In this document: positions 8,871-18,024 of the stretch, in pieces
Position numbering within the stretch: the stretch's first letter is position 1
How the letters are laid out: each line of letters begins with the position of its first letter
DNA from: Limnochordaceae bacterium
Lineage (GTDB): Bacteria; Bacillota; Limnochordia; Limnochordales; DUMU01
Reading direction: 5' to 3'
Length of the DNA: 64,000 bases
Assembly (NCBI GenBank): GCA_014896305.1
Contig: JADBKQ010000001.1
Coordinates: 1-64,000 of the forward strand
Program-made: the position numbers and the translations under genes
The notes under the pieces: model-generated
Database searches by the model: none
What the model was told of the DNA's origin: nothing
Seen by the model: the letters and a program-made list of their open reading frames with translations, nothing else

Positions 8871-9593
8871 CTACAAGAGTGCCTTTACTTGCGCCACCAC
8901 TGGCTGAACCGCTGGGGACGGATCCGCCGGATCTGCCTCGTACTCGATCACATAGGCAGAAGCGAAGTGAAGCTGCTTCAAAGCGGAGACAACAGCTGGC
9001 AGGTCCAACCGTCCCTTCCCTGGCTGCACCTCCGTCTTCTCATCGATGAAGTCCTTGAGATGGACGGCGTAGACCCTCGATCCCAGCGACCGGACGGCTT
9101 CCAGAGGATCGACATTGGAACGCAGGTAGTGCCCGGTGTCGATGCAAGCCCCCAGCACCTCCGGGTAACGCGAAACAACCGCCTGTACCTTGTCCGGAGT
9201 GCTGTAGGCATGTCCAGGGCCGTGGTTGTGGATGGCCAGTCGCAGCCCCAATTCCTGGGCCAACCGTACTGCCTCCTCTTGTGTGGCCTCATCATTGGGG
9301 TTTACATCGATGCTGACATAGTCGACTCCCAACCGTTTGGCAAAAGGCAACACCTTCTGAACCACCGCCGGGCTGCCCAGCCAGACCACACCATAGCCAC
9401 AAATCCGCACTCCTTGCTTGCGGAAGTGCTCCAGCACCGACTGCACCTCATCATCCGCTGTTTCGGCCGGCAGATGCCCGTCCCAGACCTCCGCCGCCTG
9501 CGCCCCGATTGCCTTCAGCTGGTCTGCCACCTGCCGCACCGGAAACTTCCGGTACGTGTAGCTCTGCACACCGACTTCCTTGACCACTGTCAC
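8871..9593 (-). CDS. Sugar phosphate isomerase/epimerase (xylose isomerase-like TIM barrel)
   Basis: AP-endonuclease-2/xylose-isomerase-like barrel, 240 aa. Metal and substrate residues typical of the family can be seen: VSIDVNPNDEATQEE, LAIHNHGPGHAYST, GACIDTGHYLRS, VHLKDFIDEKTE and the C-terminal YVIEYEADP. The start is GTG at 9593, preceded by GAGGAAGGGG at 5-6 nt; the upstream in-frame Lys/Arg-rich segment is probably untranslated. It lies between the DeoR regulator and the sugar-binding gene on the same strand. The exact sugar or inositol substrate cannot be told from sequence. Confidence 0.85.
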   Translation of the reverse strand: MTVVKEVGVQSYTYRKFPVRQVADQLKAIGAQAAEVWDGHLPAETADDEVQSVLEHFRKQGVRICGYGVVWLGSPAVVQKVLPFAKRLGVDYVSIDVNPNDEATQEEAVRLAQELGLRLAIHNHGPGHAYSTPDKVQAVVSRYPEVLGACIDTGHYLRSNVDPLEAVRSLGSRVYAVHLKDFIDEKTEVQPGKGRLDLPAVVSALKQLHFASAYVIEYEADPADPSPAVQPVVAQVKALL

Positions 9594-9703
9594 CGTTCCC
9601 CTTCCTCGTTCTGTGTGGTTGTCCTCTTGCTTGTTGATCTCTTGCTGCCCTCTTCTTGCGCTCTTGGTATGCTCTTGCCGCTTTGATTTCCGCCGCCCGG
9701 GGG

Positions 9704-10570
9704 TCAACCCGATGAACCGGTCGCGGAGTGCGGCGGAGCCTGCTCTCCCGTACCCGTTCCTTCGTCAACTCTTTGCTGGCTCCGCAGCAACCCCTGTAAC
9801 TCCGTACGGTTATGCACCACCAGCACGCCCAAACGACGGAACTCCTGCAAGAACGGTTCGGCCGGCCGGCGGTCGGTGATGACCGCCGTCAGCTTCCCCA
9901 GGGGTGCTGCCGAGGTGAACACGTCCACGCCGAACTTGCTGGAATCCGCCAAAAGGTATGCCTTCGTTCCCGCTTCCAGCATGGCGGCATGGATACGAGC
10001 TTCCTCCACGCTGGTGTCAGTGAGTCCGCGCTCGATCGTCACCCCCCGGGTCGAAACGAACGCCTTTCCTACCCGAAAACGCCGAATGGCATCCTCTGCA
10101 TCCCCGCCAACCAGGGTGAGGGAGGGATGACGAAGGACCCCGCCCACGACGATCACCATTGTACTGCTGATCCCGGAAAGCTCTGAGACCACGTTGATCG
10201 CATTGGTCACCACCGTCAGGTGGCGACGATCCTTGATTCGCCGGACCAGCTCCAGCACGGTGGAGCTGCCATCCACCATGATCAGGTCGCCATCCTGAAC
10301 CAGCTCGGCAGCAAGCTTTGCAATCTCCGCCTTCTCTTTGGCCATCAGCGTCTGGCGCACCCTCATCGGGGTGTCGTCTTCGCGGCCGTAGTCCAGAGAT
10401 ACCGCCCCGCCGTGAGCACGTTGCACCAGGCCGCGACGCTCCAGTTCGTTGAGGTCGTTGCGGATCGTGGCCGCGCTGCACTGGAAATGCTCGGCCAGTT
10501 GTTGCACCTCCGCCACACCCTGCTTGCGAATCAAATCGAGCACCGCGAGGCGCCGTGCCTGTGCCAGCAT
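9704..10570 (-). CDS. DeoR/GlpR-family transcriptional regulator
   Basis: 288-aa regulator: N-terminal DeoR-type winged helix (RRLAVLDLIRKQGVAEVQQL, then CSAATIRNDLNELERRGLV, residues about 6-55) and a C-terminal DeoRC sensor domain with ISSTMVIVVGGVLRHPSLT and KAYLLADSSKFG. Family members are usually repressors released by a phosphorylated sugar. The ATG at 10570 follows GGGGGA. As the first gene of the minus-strand block it probably regulates the isomerase, binding protein and glycosidase downstream. No operator repeat was identified with confidence. Confidence 0.92.
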   Translation of the reverse strand: MLAQARRLAVLDLIRKQGVAEVQQLAEHFQCSAATIRNDLNELERRGLVQRAHGGAVSLDYGREDDTPMRVRQTLMAKEKAEIAKLAAELVQDGDLIMVDGSSTVLELVRRIKDRRHLTVVTNAINVVSELSGISSTMVIVVGGVLRHPSLTLVGGDAEDAIRRFRVGKAFVSTRGVTIERGLTDTSVEEARIHAAMLEAGTKAYLLADSSKFGVDVFTSAAPLGKLTAVITDRRPAEPFLQEFRRLGVLVVHNRTELQGLLRSQQRVDEGTGTGEQAPPHSATGSSG

Positions 10571-10872
10571 GCGTCCATCCCCCTAGCCCAGCGTGTCCCT
10601 GACCAATGACGACTCTCGATCCCGGGATGACCGTGGGGTTAGCTTCTCCTGGGTGAGTTCTCCACTTCACCCGCGCCTTCCTACCATCGACTGCAGTGAA
10701 AGCGCCCTCTTCTACCCGCCCATTTGCATCGTCCGGCTGAGTCAGGATATCATTGTCCTAACGTCCTCATTCGAAAAGGCCCCGCGCACAAGCTATAACC
10801 CTAACGCTATCGAACTCCCGATCGTCGCATTCCCGGTCGGGCTCGCCCTATCCACTATCAGGACACTGGAGC
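10571..10872. other. Divergent intergenic region between deoR block and ABC exporter
   Basis: About 300 bp with no gene. It holds the promoters of both flanking units, which I cannot place reliably, and near 10652 a segment (GGGTGAGTTCTCCAC followed by TTCACCCGC) that can fold and resembles the repeat near 370. Confidence 0.5.
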
Positions 10873-10914
10873 ATGCTGCAGTCGCAGTCAATCTCAGGGA
10901 AGGAGTCGGTGTTC

Positions 10915-11727
10915 GTGAATCCTGGCCCAGCCTTGTTGGAAGTTGAAAACCTCACTAAGAGCTATGATGGCCGTACTCTGGCAGTGGACCATCTGACGCT
11001 GCGGGTCCCTTCCGGGCAGATCTATGGCTTCCTGGGGCCAAACGGGGCAGGCAAAACCACCACGATCAAGGCCATCGTGGGTCTACTCCGTCCCGACTCG
11101 GGCACCGTTCGCATCGCCGGAGTGGATGTCCTGCAGGACGTCCTGCAAGCCAAGCGGCTGATTGGCTACATTCCGGACACCCCCATGGTATACGACCGTC
11201 TGACGGGTATGGAGTATCTCAACTTCATCGCCGACGTCTTTGGCGTGCCCCAACGAGAACGGGAGGAACGTCTGGCAGTCGGTTTATCCACTTTCCAGCT
11301 GGAAGAGGTCGCTACGAAGCTGATCAGTACGTACTCCCACGGTATGAAACACAAGCTGTTGATCGTTGCCGCTCTGGTGCACCAGCCCCGTATGCTGATT
11401 CTGGATGAACCCATGGGTGGCCTCGATCCCCGGGCGTGGTTCCGGTTCAAACAACTGCTACGCCAGCACTGCGATGCCGGCCATGCGGTCTTTCTCAGCA
11501 CCCATGTGCTGGACATCGCTGAACGCCTTTGTGACCGGTTGGCCATTATCAACAAAGGACGGCTCGTCGCCGAGGGAACCCTGGACGAACTGCGTAGTTC
11601 CCAGCATGAAAAGAGTTCCACGCTGGAACAGCTCTTCTTGCAGCTGACCGACGAGGGCGACCAGGAGTGGGAGCAGAATCAGGCGGAAACGGCGACTGCC
11701 AGCGTCTCTCACTTGGATAAGCACTAA
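10915..11727 (+). CDS. ABC exporter ATP-binding protein (ABC-2 type)
   Basis: ATPase of 270 aa: Walker A GPNGAGKTT, Q-loop region YIPDTPMVYDRLTG, signature YSHGMKHKL in place of LSGGQ (a common variant in ABC-2 exporters), Walker B MLILDEPMGGLD and switch His in FLSTHVLD. I favour GTG at 10915 because AGGAG lies 9 nt upstream; the ATG at 10873 would add 14 residues without a clear ribosome binding site. The permease gene follows on the same strand 103 bp later, so the two should form one exporter. Substrate unknown. Confidence 0.93.
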   Translation: MNPGPALLEVENLTKSYDGRTLAVDHLTLRVPSGQIYGFLGPNGAGKTTTIKAIVGLLRPDSGTVRIAGVDVLQDVLQAKRLIGYIPDTPMVYDRLTGMEYLNFIADVFGVPQREREERLAVGLSTFQLEEVATKLISTYSHGMKHKLLIVAALVHQPRMLILDEPMGGLDPRAWFRFKQLLRQHCDAGHAVFLSTHVLDIAERLCDRLAIINKGRLVAEGTLDELRSSQHEKSSTLEQLFLQLTDEGDQEWEQNQAETATASVSHLDKH

Positions 11728-11830
11728 CAACTCACAACTCTCATAGCTGACAGCTCACAGCAGACGACGATCGTGCTCCCGCCCTGGGTGCGACGGGGCG
11801 GCAGATCAGGGCAGGAGGTTATGGCTGGAT

Positions 11831-13621
11831 ATGGCGATGTTCTGGCGTTTGGCACGGCTGCAGTTCAACGTGACCTGGGGATTGTCTGCCTGGAAGCAAA
11901 GCCGCCGGCTGGCCCGCTACAGTCTTCTGTTTCTCCCGCTCGCTTTCGCTCCCCTGTTGGGCGGCATCTTCGCCGGGGCGACCTGGTTCTTCAAGATGAC
12001 CGCCGGAACGACGCTTCAGTCGGCGCTCCTGGCCTTGCTTTTTGCCAGCGTGCAGCTGATGGCTCTGATCCTGTCGCTTCCCGAAATCATCAGCGTCTTC
12101 TACCTCAACGACGACGTCAACATCCTGTTGCCGCTGCCGATTCCTCCCTGGCAACTGGTGGCCAGCAAGTTCATGATCGTCTGGGCCAGTGAATGGCTCA
12201 TCGGGTTTGCTCTGGCTCTGCCCGTCATGGTCGCCTGGCTGGTCTACGGTCCCATTGCAGGGGTGGCCCAAGGCATCATCCAGGCTTTGGTCCTCCTGCT
12301 TGTGACGCTTATCCTACCCATCCTGCCGCTGGCCGTCGGCTCAGCCCTGGCCCTGGGATTCATGCGGGTAATCAGCCCTAGCCGAGGGCGGTTCAAGGAG
12401 TACCTGCAAGTGGCCGGGGGAGTGATGGGGCTTTTTGTAGGATTGGGAATCAATCTGGCCACCCAGCAGGTCGCCCATGGCGATCCACAGCTCTTGATCC
12501 AGCAACTCACCGCTCCGGGCGGAGTGACGCACCTGCTCACCCGGTTGTTCCCGCCGGCCCAATGGGCTGTTTGGACGGTGGCTCCGGTGCACCAGAACCA
12601 AGCACTCTGGGGAGCTTTGTTGCTCTTGGGAGTATCCGCGATCGCCGTCGTCCTGGTCGGCCTGCTCGCCCAGCGCTGGTATCTCACCGGCTTGTTGGGC
12701 GAGAAATCGGGGCGGCAGGCTTTCTCTCGCCGGTCTGTCGCCGGTGGCGACACCGCCGCGACGACGACCCCGGCGTCTCGGCCGTCTGCCTCAGCTGTCA
12801 CCGGCGCTAGCGAGATATCTCCGGGTGAACGCGAGGCAGTTCGTCGCCTGCCCTGGCGTTCACAAGTGCGGGTCTGCCCGCCCTGGCAGGCACTCTTTCT
12901 GAAGGAGTGGCGGATGTTCTGGCGGACGCCGGGCTTCGTGGCCCAAGCCCTGCTCACCAGTTTCGCCGTACCAGCCGCCTTCGTGGCCATCAGCTTTGCT
13001 TCCGCGGGCAAGGGCACCAACCAGCTCAGGGCCCTCCTGGAACAAGGCCGGGCCCTGGCCATCCAGCTTCCACTGGTGCCGCTACTAGCTGCCGCCCTCG
13101 GTCTGATAACCTCGTTCAACCCTATGCTGGGCGTAGGGTTCTCCCGCGAGGGGCGACAGGCGTGGAATGGCCTGGTGCTACCCGTCCCGCCCTGGCAGGC
13201 GGCCCTGGCCAAGGTGGGGTTGGCCTCCATCGTCAGCCTGGCGACGATCGTCCTTTATGCCAGCGTGATCCATTTGCTGCTGGGCCAACCGCTCTTCATC
13301 TATGGGTGGGCAGTTTTGTGGGCTCTGGCCATTGGCATCGCCGGCTACTCCGTAGCCCTGGCCGTGGACTATTCCATGCCCAAGCTGGACTGGAAAAATC
13401 CGATGGAGGTGGCGCAAAACAGCCTGGGCGGCCTGCTGGCCTCGTTGGGAGCATTGTTGCCCACCGTTGTGCTGGCCATGCTGGGCATCTTTCTTTGGAT
13501 ACGGGGCGGGCGGGGGCCGCTATTCTACGGAACGTTGCTCGCAGCTACGTTGGTCATTGACGCCCTGGCGGGGTGGATCCTGGTCCGGGCGGCAGCCCGG
13601 CGAGCCCAGATAGGGGTGTAG
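11831..13621 (+). CDS. ABC exporter permease (large ABC-2-like membrane subunit)
   Basis: Integral membrane protein of 596 aa with many hydrophobic segments in two halves, separated near residues 295-340 by a Thr/Ala/Ser-rich hydrophilic linker. The second half begins after WQALFLKEWRMFWRTPG, a typical cytoplasmic entry helix of ABC-2 permeases. It resembles the large putative ABC permeases found beside CcmA-like ATPases in Bacillota. The start follows AGGAGG; ATG at 11831 and 11837 are both possible. The 3' end overlaps the convergent P-type ATPase gene by 68 bp. Confidence 0.85.
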   Translation: MAMFWRLARLQFNVTWGLSAWKQSRRLARYSLLFLPLAFAPLLGGIFAGATWFFKMTAGTTLQSALLALLFASVQLMALILSLPEIISVFYLNDDVNILLPLPIPPWQLVASKFMIVWASEWLIGFALALPVMVAWLVYGPIAGVAQGIIQALVLLLVTLILPILPLAVGSALALGFMRVISPSRGRFKEYLQVAGGVMGLFVGLGINLATQQVAHGDPQLLIQQLTAPGGVTHLLTRLFPPAQWAVWTVAPVHQNQALWGALLLLGVSAIAVVLVGLLAQRWYLTGLLGEKSGRQAFSRRSVAGGDTAATTTPASRPSASAVTGASEISPGEREAVRRLPWRSQVRVCPPWQALFLKEWRMFWRTPGFVAQALLTSFAVPAAFVAISFASAGKGTNQLRALLEQGRALAIQLPLVPLLAAALGLITSFNPMLGVGFSREGRQAWNGLVLPVPPWQAALAKVGLASIVSLATIVLYASVIHLLLGQPLFIYGWAVLWALAIGIAGYSVALAVDYSMPKLDWKNPMEVAQNSLGGLLASLGALLPTVVLAMLGIFLWIRGGRGPLFYGTLLAATLVIDALAGWILVRAAARRAQIGV

Positions 13622-15992
13622 AGAAGCGAAGGGGGCGGGTGGAGTTGAGAACGGCCAGGAGCGAAACGCCCACGTCGGCAAAGACGGCCATCCAGATGTT
13701 GGCCAGGCCCACCGCCCCCAGCGCGACAAAGGCTACCTTCACCCCCAGGGCAAAGGCGATATTCTGGATCACGATGCGATGAGTGAACCGGGCCAGGCGA
13801 ATGGCGACGGGTAACTTGGAGGGACGATCCTCCATGATGACGATGTCCGCCGCCTCGATGGCCGCGTCGCTGCCCAATCCCCCCATGGCGATGCCGATGT
13901 CGGCCCGGGCTATCACCGGTGCATCATTGATTCCATCCCCGACAAAAGCGAGCTTGCCCCGGCGCTGTTGTCGTTTCAACTCTTCGAGGCGCTCCACCTT
14001 TTGTTCGGGCAGCAACTGGGCGTAGAATTGATTCACTCCGACCTCTCGAGCCACCCGCTCGGCCGCGTCGGGCGCATCCCCAGTCAGCAATACCACCTGC
14101 CGCACTCCCAGCCGTCGCAGTTCACGGATGGCGTCTGCCGCATCTTCCCGGACTTGATCGCGGATGGTCAAATAGCCGGCATACTCGCCATCAACTGCCA
14201 CGTGAACCGTGGTGCCAGCCAGGTCCCGGTGTTCATGCGGAATCTCTTCCCGGTGCAGCAACCGGTCGCTGCCGACCACGATCACATCGCCGTTTACTTG
14301 TGCCCGCACGCCGTAGCCTGAGATCTCTTCGTGGGTGGAGGCGCACAGGTCGGGCGTAGCCTGACTCGCGGCAGCCGCCTCTTGGGCCGCCCGGGGTTCA
14401 CTCAGCCCTTGAACCGCCGGTTGTCCACCGCCCTCGCCGCCAGCATCCCCGTTGGCCTTCGCTGTCTGGCTGTGTTGGCGCTGGTCTCGATGCCGCCGAT
14501 AGGCGCTGATGATAGAGGAAGCGATCGGATGCGACGAGTGTTTTTCTGCGGCTGCAGCCGCCCCCAGCAGCTGCTCAGAGTTGAACCGCCCGCGGGGGAC
14601 GATCTCCGCTACCTCGAAAACCCCTTTCGTTAGCGTCCCGGTTTTGTCGAAAACCACGGTCGTCACGTCGGCCAAGGCGTCCAGGAAGTTGGCTCCTTTG
14701 ACCAGCACGCCCTGACGGGCGCTGCCCCCGATTCCCCCGAAATAGCCCAGGGGTACAGACAAGACCAGAGCGCACGGACAACTGATCACCAGGAGCACGA
14801 GGGCCCGGTACACCCACTCGCTCCAGGTTGCGCCGGGCATGAGCAGGGGAGGGAGAATGGCGATCGCCAGCGCCAGCCCGGTGACGATCGGCGTATAGTA
14901 ACGGGAGAAGCGGGTGATGAGCCGCTCCGTGGGGGCTTTGCGTTCCGCCGCCTCTTCCACCAGCTCGAGAATGCGGGCCAGCGAGGAGTGGGAGAAGGGG
15001 CGGGTGACCTCCACGGTCAGCAATCCCTGCGTGTTCACCATGCCGGCCAGAATCTCGTCTCCCACGTGCGCCCGCCGGGGCACCGACTCGCCTGTGAGCG
15101 CCGACGTATCCAAAAACGACTGCCCCGCTACTACCCGGCCGTCGAGCGGTACCCGTTCACCCGGGTAGATCAGGATTCGATCCCCGGGACGTACGGATTC
15201 TGGAGCGACGTCCTCCACCGCCGGTTCCATCGCCGATTCGGTTGCAGCCTTTGACGTTGGTGGAAGTGCTGGTTCTGCGGCCGGTTGTAATGCTGGCTCC
15301 AGCAGCGCTGACTCCAGCGCCTGGCCGGCCGTTGACCCCGTGGTTAGCCGGTGGGCTAGATCGGGGCGGATACGCAGCAGGGCGGTCACCGAATGGCGGG
15401 AACGTTCAACCGCCCGGCTTTGCAGGTATTCACCGGCAGAGTAAAACAGCATGACCGCCACCGCCTCCGGCATCTGGCGAATCGCCATAGCCCCCAGCGT
15501 GGCCACGGTCATCAGAAATGTCTCATCGAGGAACTCGCCGCGCAGCAAGCGCCGCCCCGCCTGAACCACCACCTTCGCTCCCACCAGGACGTAAGCCGCT
15601 CCGTAGAGCAGGTACTCCCATACGTGGCTTTCACGTCCCAATGGGGGCAAGCGAGGTTCGACAAGGATGGCGGTCAGAAGCAGACCGGTCGCCGCGACCA
15701 GGTTCACCCATCCTGGTATGGTGATCCACCTGGATGCCCACAGAGGCGGCTTGGCTGCTGAGGTCTGCAACTGAACCTGCGGTTCGACCCGGCGCAAGAG
15801 GGTGCGGGCCTGCTCCTCATGGGCGGGGGCCAGCCGGATGCGCCCCGTCGCCAAACTGACCTTCGCCTCGCTTAATCCTTCGGCCTGCAGGGCTTCTTCG
15901 ATACGAGCAGCGCATTCGGCGCAGTCCAGACCGCGCAACCGGTACCACCGAAGTGCGCGATCTTGATCCGTCCCTGTCTGACCCCCAGCCAT
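13554..15992 (-). CDS. cadA: Heavy-metal translocating P1B-type ATPase (Cd/Zn/Pb type)
   Basis: 812-aa metal exporter. Order: HMA domain with metal-binding CAEC (Cys24, Cys27), membrane segments, actuator domain with TGES, the CPC metal site in SCPCALVLS near residue 405, phosphorylation motif DKTGTLTKG near 447, and GDGINDAPVIARADIG near 684. CPC with an ELCVCDL-type regulator next door fits Cd/Zn/Pb export. Two lineage-specific low-complexity inserts are visible: an Ala/Pro/Glu stretch ahead of the actuator domain (DNA about 15205-15345) and a Gln/Gly/Ala stretch in the nucleotide-binding domain (about 14350-14500). The start lies 1 bp after the regulator's stop, with GGAGGGGCGG upstream, so the two are probably co-translated. 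Confidence 0.93.
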   Translation of the reverse strand: MAGGQTGTDQDRALRWYRLRGLDCAECAARIEEALQAEGLSEAKVSLATGRIRLAPAHEEQARTLLRRVEPQVQLQTSAAKPPLWASRWITIPGWVNLVAATGLLLTAILVEPRLPPLGRESHVWEYLLYGAAYVLVGAKVVVQAGRRLLRGEFLDETFLMTVATLGAMAIRQMPEAVAVMLFYSAGEYLQSRAVERSRHSVTALLRIRPDLAHRLTTGSTAGQALESALLEPALQPAAEPALPPTSKAATESAMEPAVEDVAPESVRPGDRILIYPGERVPLDGRVVAGQSFLDTSALTGESVPRRAHVGDEILAGMVNTQGLLTVEVTRPFSHSSLARILELVEEAAERKAPTERLITRFSRYYTPIVTGLALAIAILPPLLMPGATWSEWVYRALVLLVISCPCALVLSVPLGYFGGIGGSARQGVLVKGANFLDALADVTTVVFDKTGTLTKGVFEVAEIVPRGRFNSEQLLGAAAAAEKHSSHPIASSIISAYRRHRDQRQHSQTAKANGDAGGEGGGQPAVQGLSEPRAAQEAAAASQATPDLCASTHEEISGYGVRAQVNGDVIVVGSDRLLHREEIPHEHRDLAGTTVHVAVDGEYAGYLTIRDQVREDAADAIRELRRLGVRQVVLLTGDAPDAAERVAREVGVNQFYAQLLPEQKVERLEELKRQQRRGKLAFVGDGINDAPVIARADIGIAMGGLGSDAAIEAADIVIMEDRPSKLPVAIRLARFTHRIVIQNIAFALGVKVAFVALGAVGLANIWMAVFADVGVSLLAVLNSTRPLRFSTPLSGLAGLPPGPGSTPPGRQ

Positions 15993-15993
15993 C

Positions 15994-16515
15994 CTACCGC
16001 CCCTCCAAGAAATGTTCTCGGGCGACTCGGATCAGCTCCACAATGTGATTGTCCCGAAGGGAGTAGTAGACCATGCGACCTTGGCGATGGAACTTGACCA
16101 GACGCATCGCTTTCAGCAAGCGCAAGTGATGGGAAATCGCCGGCAGAGTCAGCCCGAGGATTTGAGCCAGATCGCACACGCAAAGCTCTTGCAGGGAGAG
16201 GAGATACAGGATCTTGACGCGGCTTTCATCGGCCAGAGCCCGAAACAACTCCGAAAGTCCCGCGACCTCCACTAACCGCCCCTGCAGTCCGGCCACCCGG
16301 TCCGGGTCAGGCGCAAAGGTGCGGCATAGGTCGGACGGTGTCGGTTCGGGCTGGGAGCTGGGTGCAGGGATTGGTTTGGGTTCGCATGCAGGTTTGGGTT
16401 CTGGCACGCGTGTGGGTTTGAGCCTGGCCGTGGGTTTCGGAGTGGGTGTCGATATGGGTTCGGCCGTAGGTGTGGGTATGATTCCAGGCGGATGGCTGTA
16501 TCCCCGCGACAACAA
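15994..16515 (-). CDS. cadC: CadC/SmtB-type ArsR-family metalloregulator with Pro-rich N-terminal arm
   Basis: 173-aa repressor of the neighbouring metal ATPase. The winged helix contains ELCVCDL (Cys112, Cys114) and LPAISHHLRLL. N-terminal cysteines (Cys44, Cys64) could complete an alpha3N Cd/Pb site as in CadC, and a C-terminal D-x-H-x10-H-x-x-E motif matches the alpha5 Zn site of SmtB/CadC. Apo repressors of this family bind DNA and release on metal binding. Odd: residues about 12-62 are a Pro-rich, roughly 6/12-residue periodic arm (TPTPKP, EPKPAC, EPKPIP). The start is TTG at 16515; a shorter start would lose the N-terminal cysteines. Confidence 0.88.
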   Translation of the reverse strand: MLSRGYSHPPGIIPTPTAEPISTPTPKPTARLKPTRVPEPKPACEPKPIPAPSSQPEPTPSDLCRTFAPDPDRVAGLQGRLVEVAGLSELFRALADESRVKILYLLSLQELCVCDLAQILGLTLPAISHHLRLLKAMRLVKFHRQGRMVYYSLRDNHIVELIRVAREHFLEGR

Positions 16516-16555
16516 TATAGGCTCGCCCTCTCCCTCGTACCTAGCACCTGAGAAC

Positions 16556-16584
16556 TAAATATTTGAGCGACTGTTTAATCGAAA
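16556..16584 (-). promoter_or_regulatory. Putative cadC-cadA promoter/operator
   Basis: On the minus strand, TTTCGA (16579-16584) and TATTTA (16556-16561) are 17 bp apart, about 40 bp upstream of the cadC start. The spacer (TTAAACAGTCGCTCAAA) is AT-rich with weak dyad symmetry of the kind bound by ArsR/SmtB proteins. The match is modest. Confidence 0.35.
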
Positions 16585-16779
16585 CTTACATCGCCCCTGC
16601 GCTGCTGTCAATGCCTGTACTGGCAGTTCACGGCGATCCCGTGTTGACGTCGACGGCAATATCAGAGCTCCAACCAGTCCTGGCCCTCGGCACTCAATAT
16701 GACCCACTCCGGCCTCTTCGGAGGGAGACCAGGTCGTCGTCTATCCGTCGACCTCCAGGCAGCCAGGCGAAGGCTGGGG

Positions 16780-18024
16780 TCAGCCGGCGGGTAACCGAAC
16801 TGATGACCAGGGATCAAAGGTAAGCCACACGTACGTCCCTTCTGCTACGGGCGCAGAGGCGGTCAGTTGCACGACCAGTTCACGATCCTGCCAGCGCACG
16901 TGTAACCGGGTAGAGCTACCCAGAAACTCCGAGGCGAGGACCTGTCCTCGTAGTAGTGGCCGATCCGGGGTTACCCTAACTCCAGCGTCGGCTGCTCCCA
17001 CCCCAGGGTTGGATATCCCCGAGGTTTCGCCTTCGCCAGTGGCTGCCGCTGTCGATCCGCCCGCTGCAGAGGACTCAACGGCTACCAGGCGCAATCGTTC
17101 GGGACGGACGACATAGACAGCCCCTTCATGGGCCTGGTCCTGCCTAACATCTGCCAGCCGGCTACCAAGGCCCGTGGCTTCCACGGGGATCAGATTGGCG
17201 TCGCCGACAAAGGTCGCCACGAACCGATTCTTGGGTTGTTCGTAAATCTGGGCGGGCGTGCCCACCTGCTCTACCCGGCCGTCGCGCAGGACGGCCACCC
17301 GATCCGACATGGACAACGCCTCGGTCTGATCGTGGGTCACGTAAACCATCGTCAGCCGGAGTTGTTGCTGCAAATGGCGGATCTCCAGGCGCAGGCGATC
17401 CCGTAGCCGTGCGTCCAGCGCCGAGAGCGGTTCATCGAGAAGAAGGGCGCGAGGGCGAGGGGCAAGCGCCCGGGCGATGGCGACCCGTTGCTGCTGGCCT
17501 GCCGACAGTTCCGACGGCCAGCGCCGCTCGTAGCCGGGCAAACCGACCAGCTCCAACAGCTGCCGTACCTGCTCCGCCACGGGCAGGCGGTTCACCCCGG
17601 GCTCTCGCCCGGTCACTGGCAGTTGGCTCGCCCCCGGCTCGCCCTCGGTCATCGGCAATCGGCTCCCCCCCGGCTCGCGCTTGGCCAGGGGTCGCTGCCA
17701 CCACGGCCGCCGTCGCCGCCGGATACGCAGGCCATAAGCGATGTTCTGGGCCACGGTGAGGTGGGGAAACAGAGCGTAGTTTTGAAAGACCAGCCCCACC
17801 CCACGCTCCTCCGGCGGAAGGTCGTCGACGATCTTGCCATCGAAGCGCACGTGCCCGGCGTCGGGGCGCTCGAGCCCGGCGATCAGCCGCAGAATCGTGG
17901 TCTTGCCACAGCCCGACGGGCCGAGCAGGGTGAGTAGTTCACCGGTGTGAACCGTCAGCGTCACCCCTCGCACGGCGGCCACCGTGTCGTAGGATTTCGT
18001 CAGACTCTCTAGGGCGATCTCCAT
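16780..18024 (-). CDS. thiQ: Thiamine ABC transporter ATP-binding protein
   Basis: 414-aa ATPase of the PotA/FbpC/ThiQ type: Walker A GPSGCGKTT, Q-loop VFQNYALFPHLT, signature LSAGQQQR (Ala in place of the usual Gly), Walker B LLLDEPLSALD, switch His in VYVTHDQTEALS, then a C-terminal TOBE-like domain. The thiamine assignment rests on context: last gene of a riboswitch-controlled unit with a thiamine-type binding protein and a fused permease. Iron or polyamine uptake would be the sequence-only alternatives. Odd: residues 116-151 carry three 12-residue repeats between the Q-loop and the signature. Confidence 0.85.
   Translation of the reverse strand: MEIALESLTKSYDTVAAVRGVTLTVHTGELLTLLGPSGCGKTTILRLIAGLERPDAGHVRFDGKIVDDLPPEERGVGLVFQNYALFPHLTVAQNIAYGLRIRRRRRPWWQRPLAKREPGGSRLPMTEGEPGASQLPVTGREPGVNRLPVAEQVRQLLELVGLPGYERRWPSELSAGQQQRVAIARALAPRPRALLLDEPLSALDARLRDRLRLEIRHLQQQLRLTMVYVTHDQTEALSMSDRVAVLRDGRVEQVGTPAQIYEQPKNRFVATFVGDANLIPVEATGLGSRLADVRQDQAHEGAVYVVRPERLRLVAVESSAAGGSTAAATGEGETSGISNPGVGAADAGVRVTPDRPLLRGQVLASEFLGSSTRLHVRWQDRELVVQLTASAPVAEGTYVWLTFDPWSSVRLPAG
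17572..17679 (-). repeat. Three in-frame 36-bp tandem repeats inside thiQ
   Basis: The units translate as REPGGSRLPMTE, GEPGASQLPVTG and REPGVNRLPVAE. They lie in the helical subdomain between Q-loop and signature, where related ATPases have only a short loop. The DNA units are similar but not identical, so the expansion is not recent. Confidence 0.85.

Noticed and set aside
12244..13230. 328-residue minus-strand frame inside the ABC permease gene
   Set aside because: Complement of a hydrophobic membrane protein; Arg/Pro/Thr-rich and without motif.
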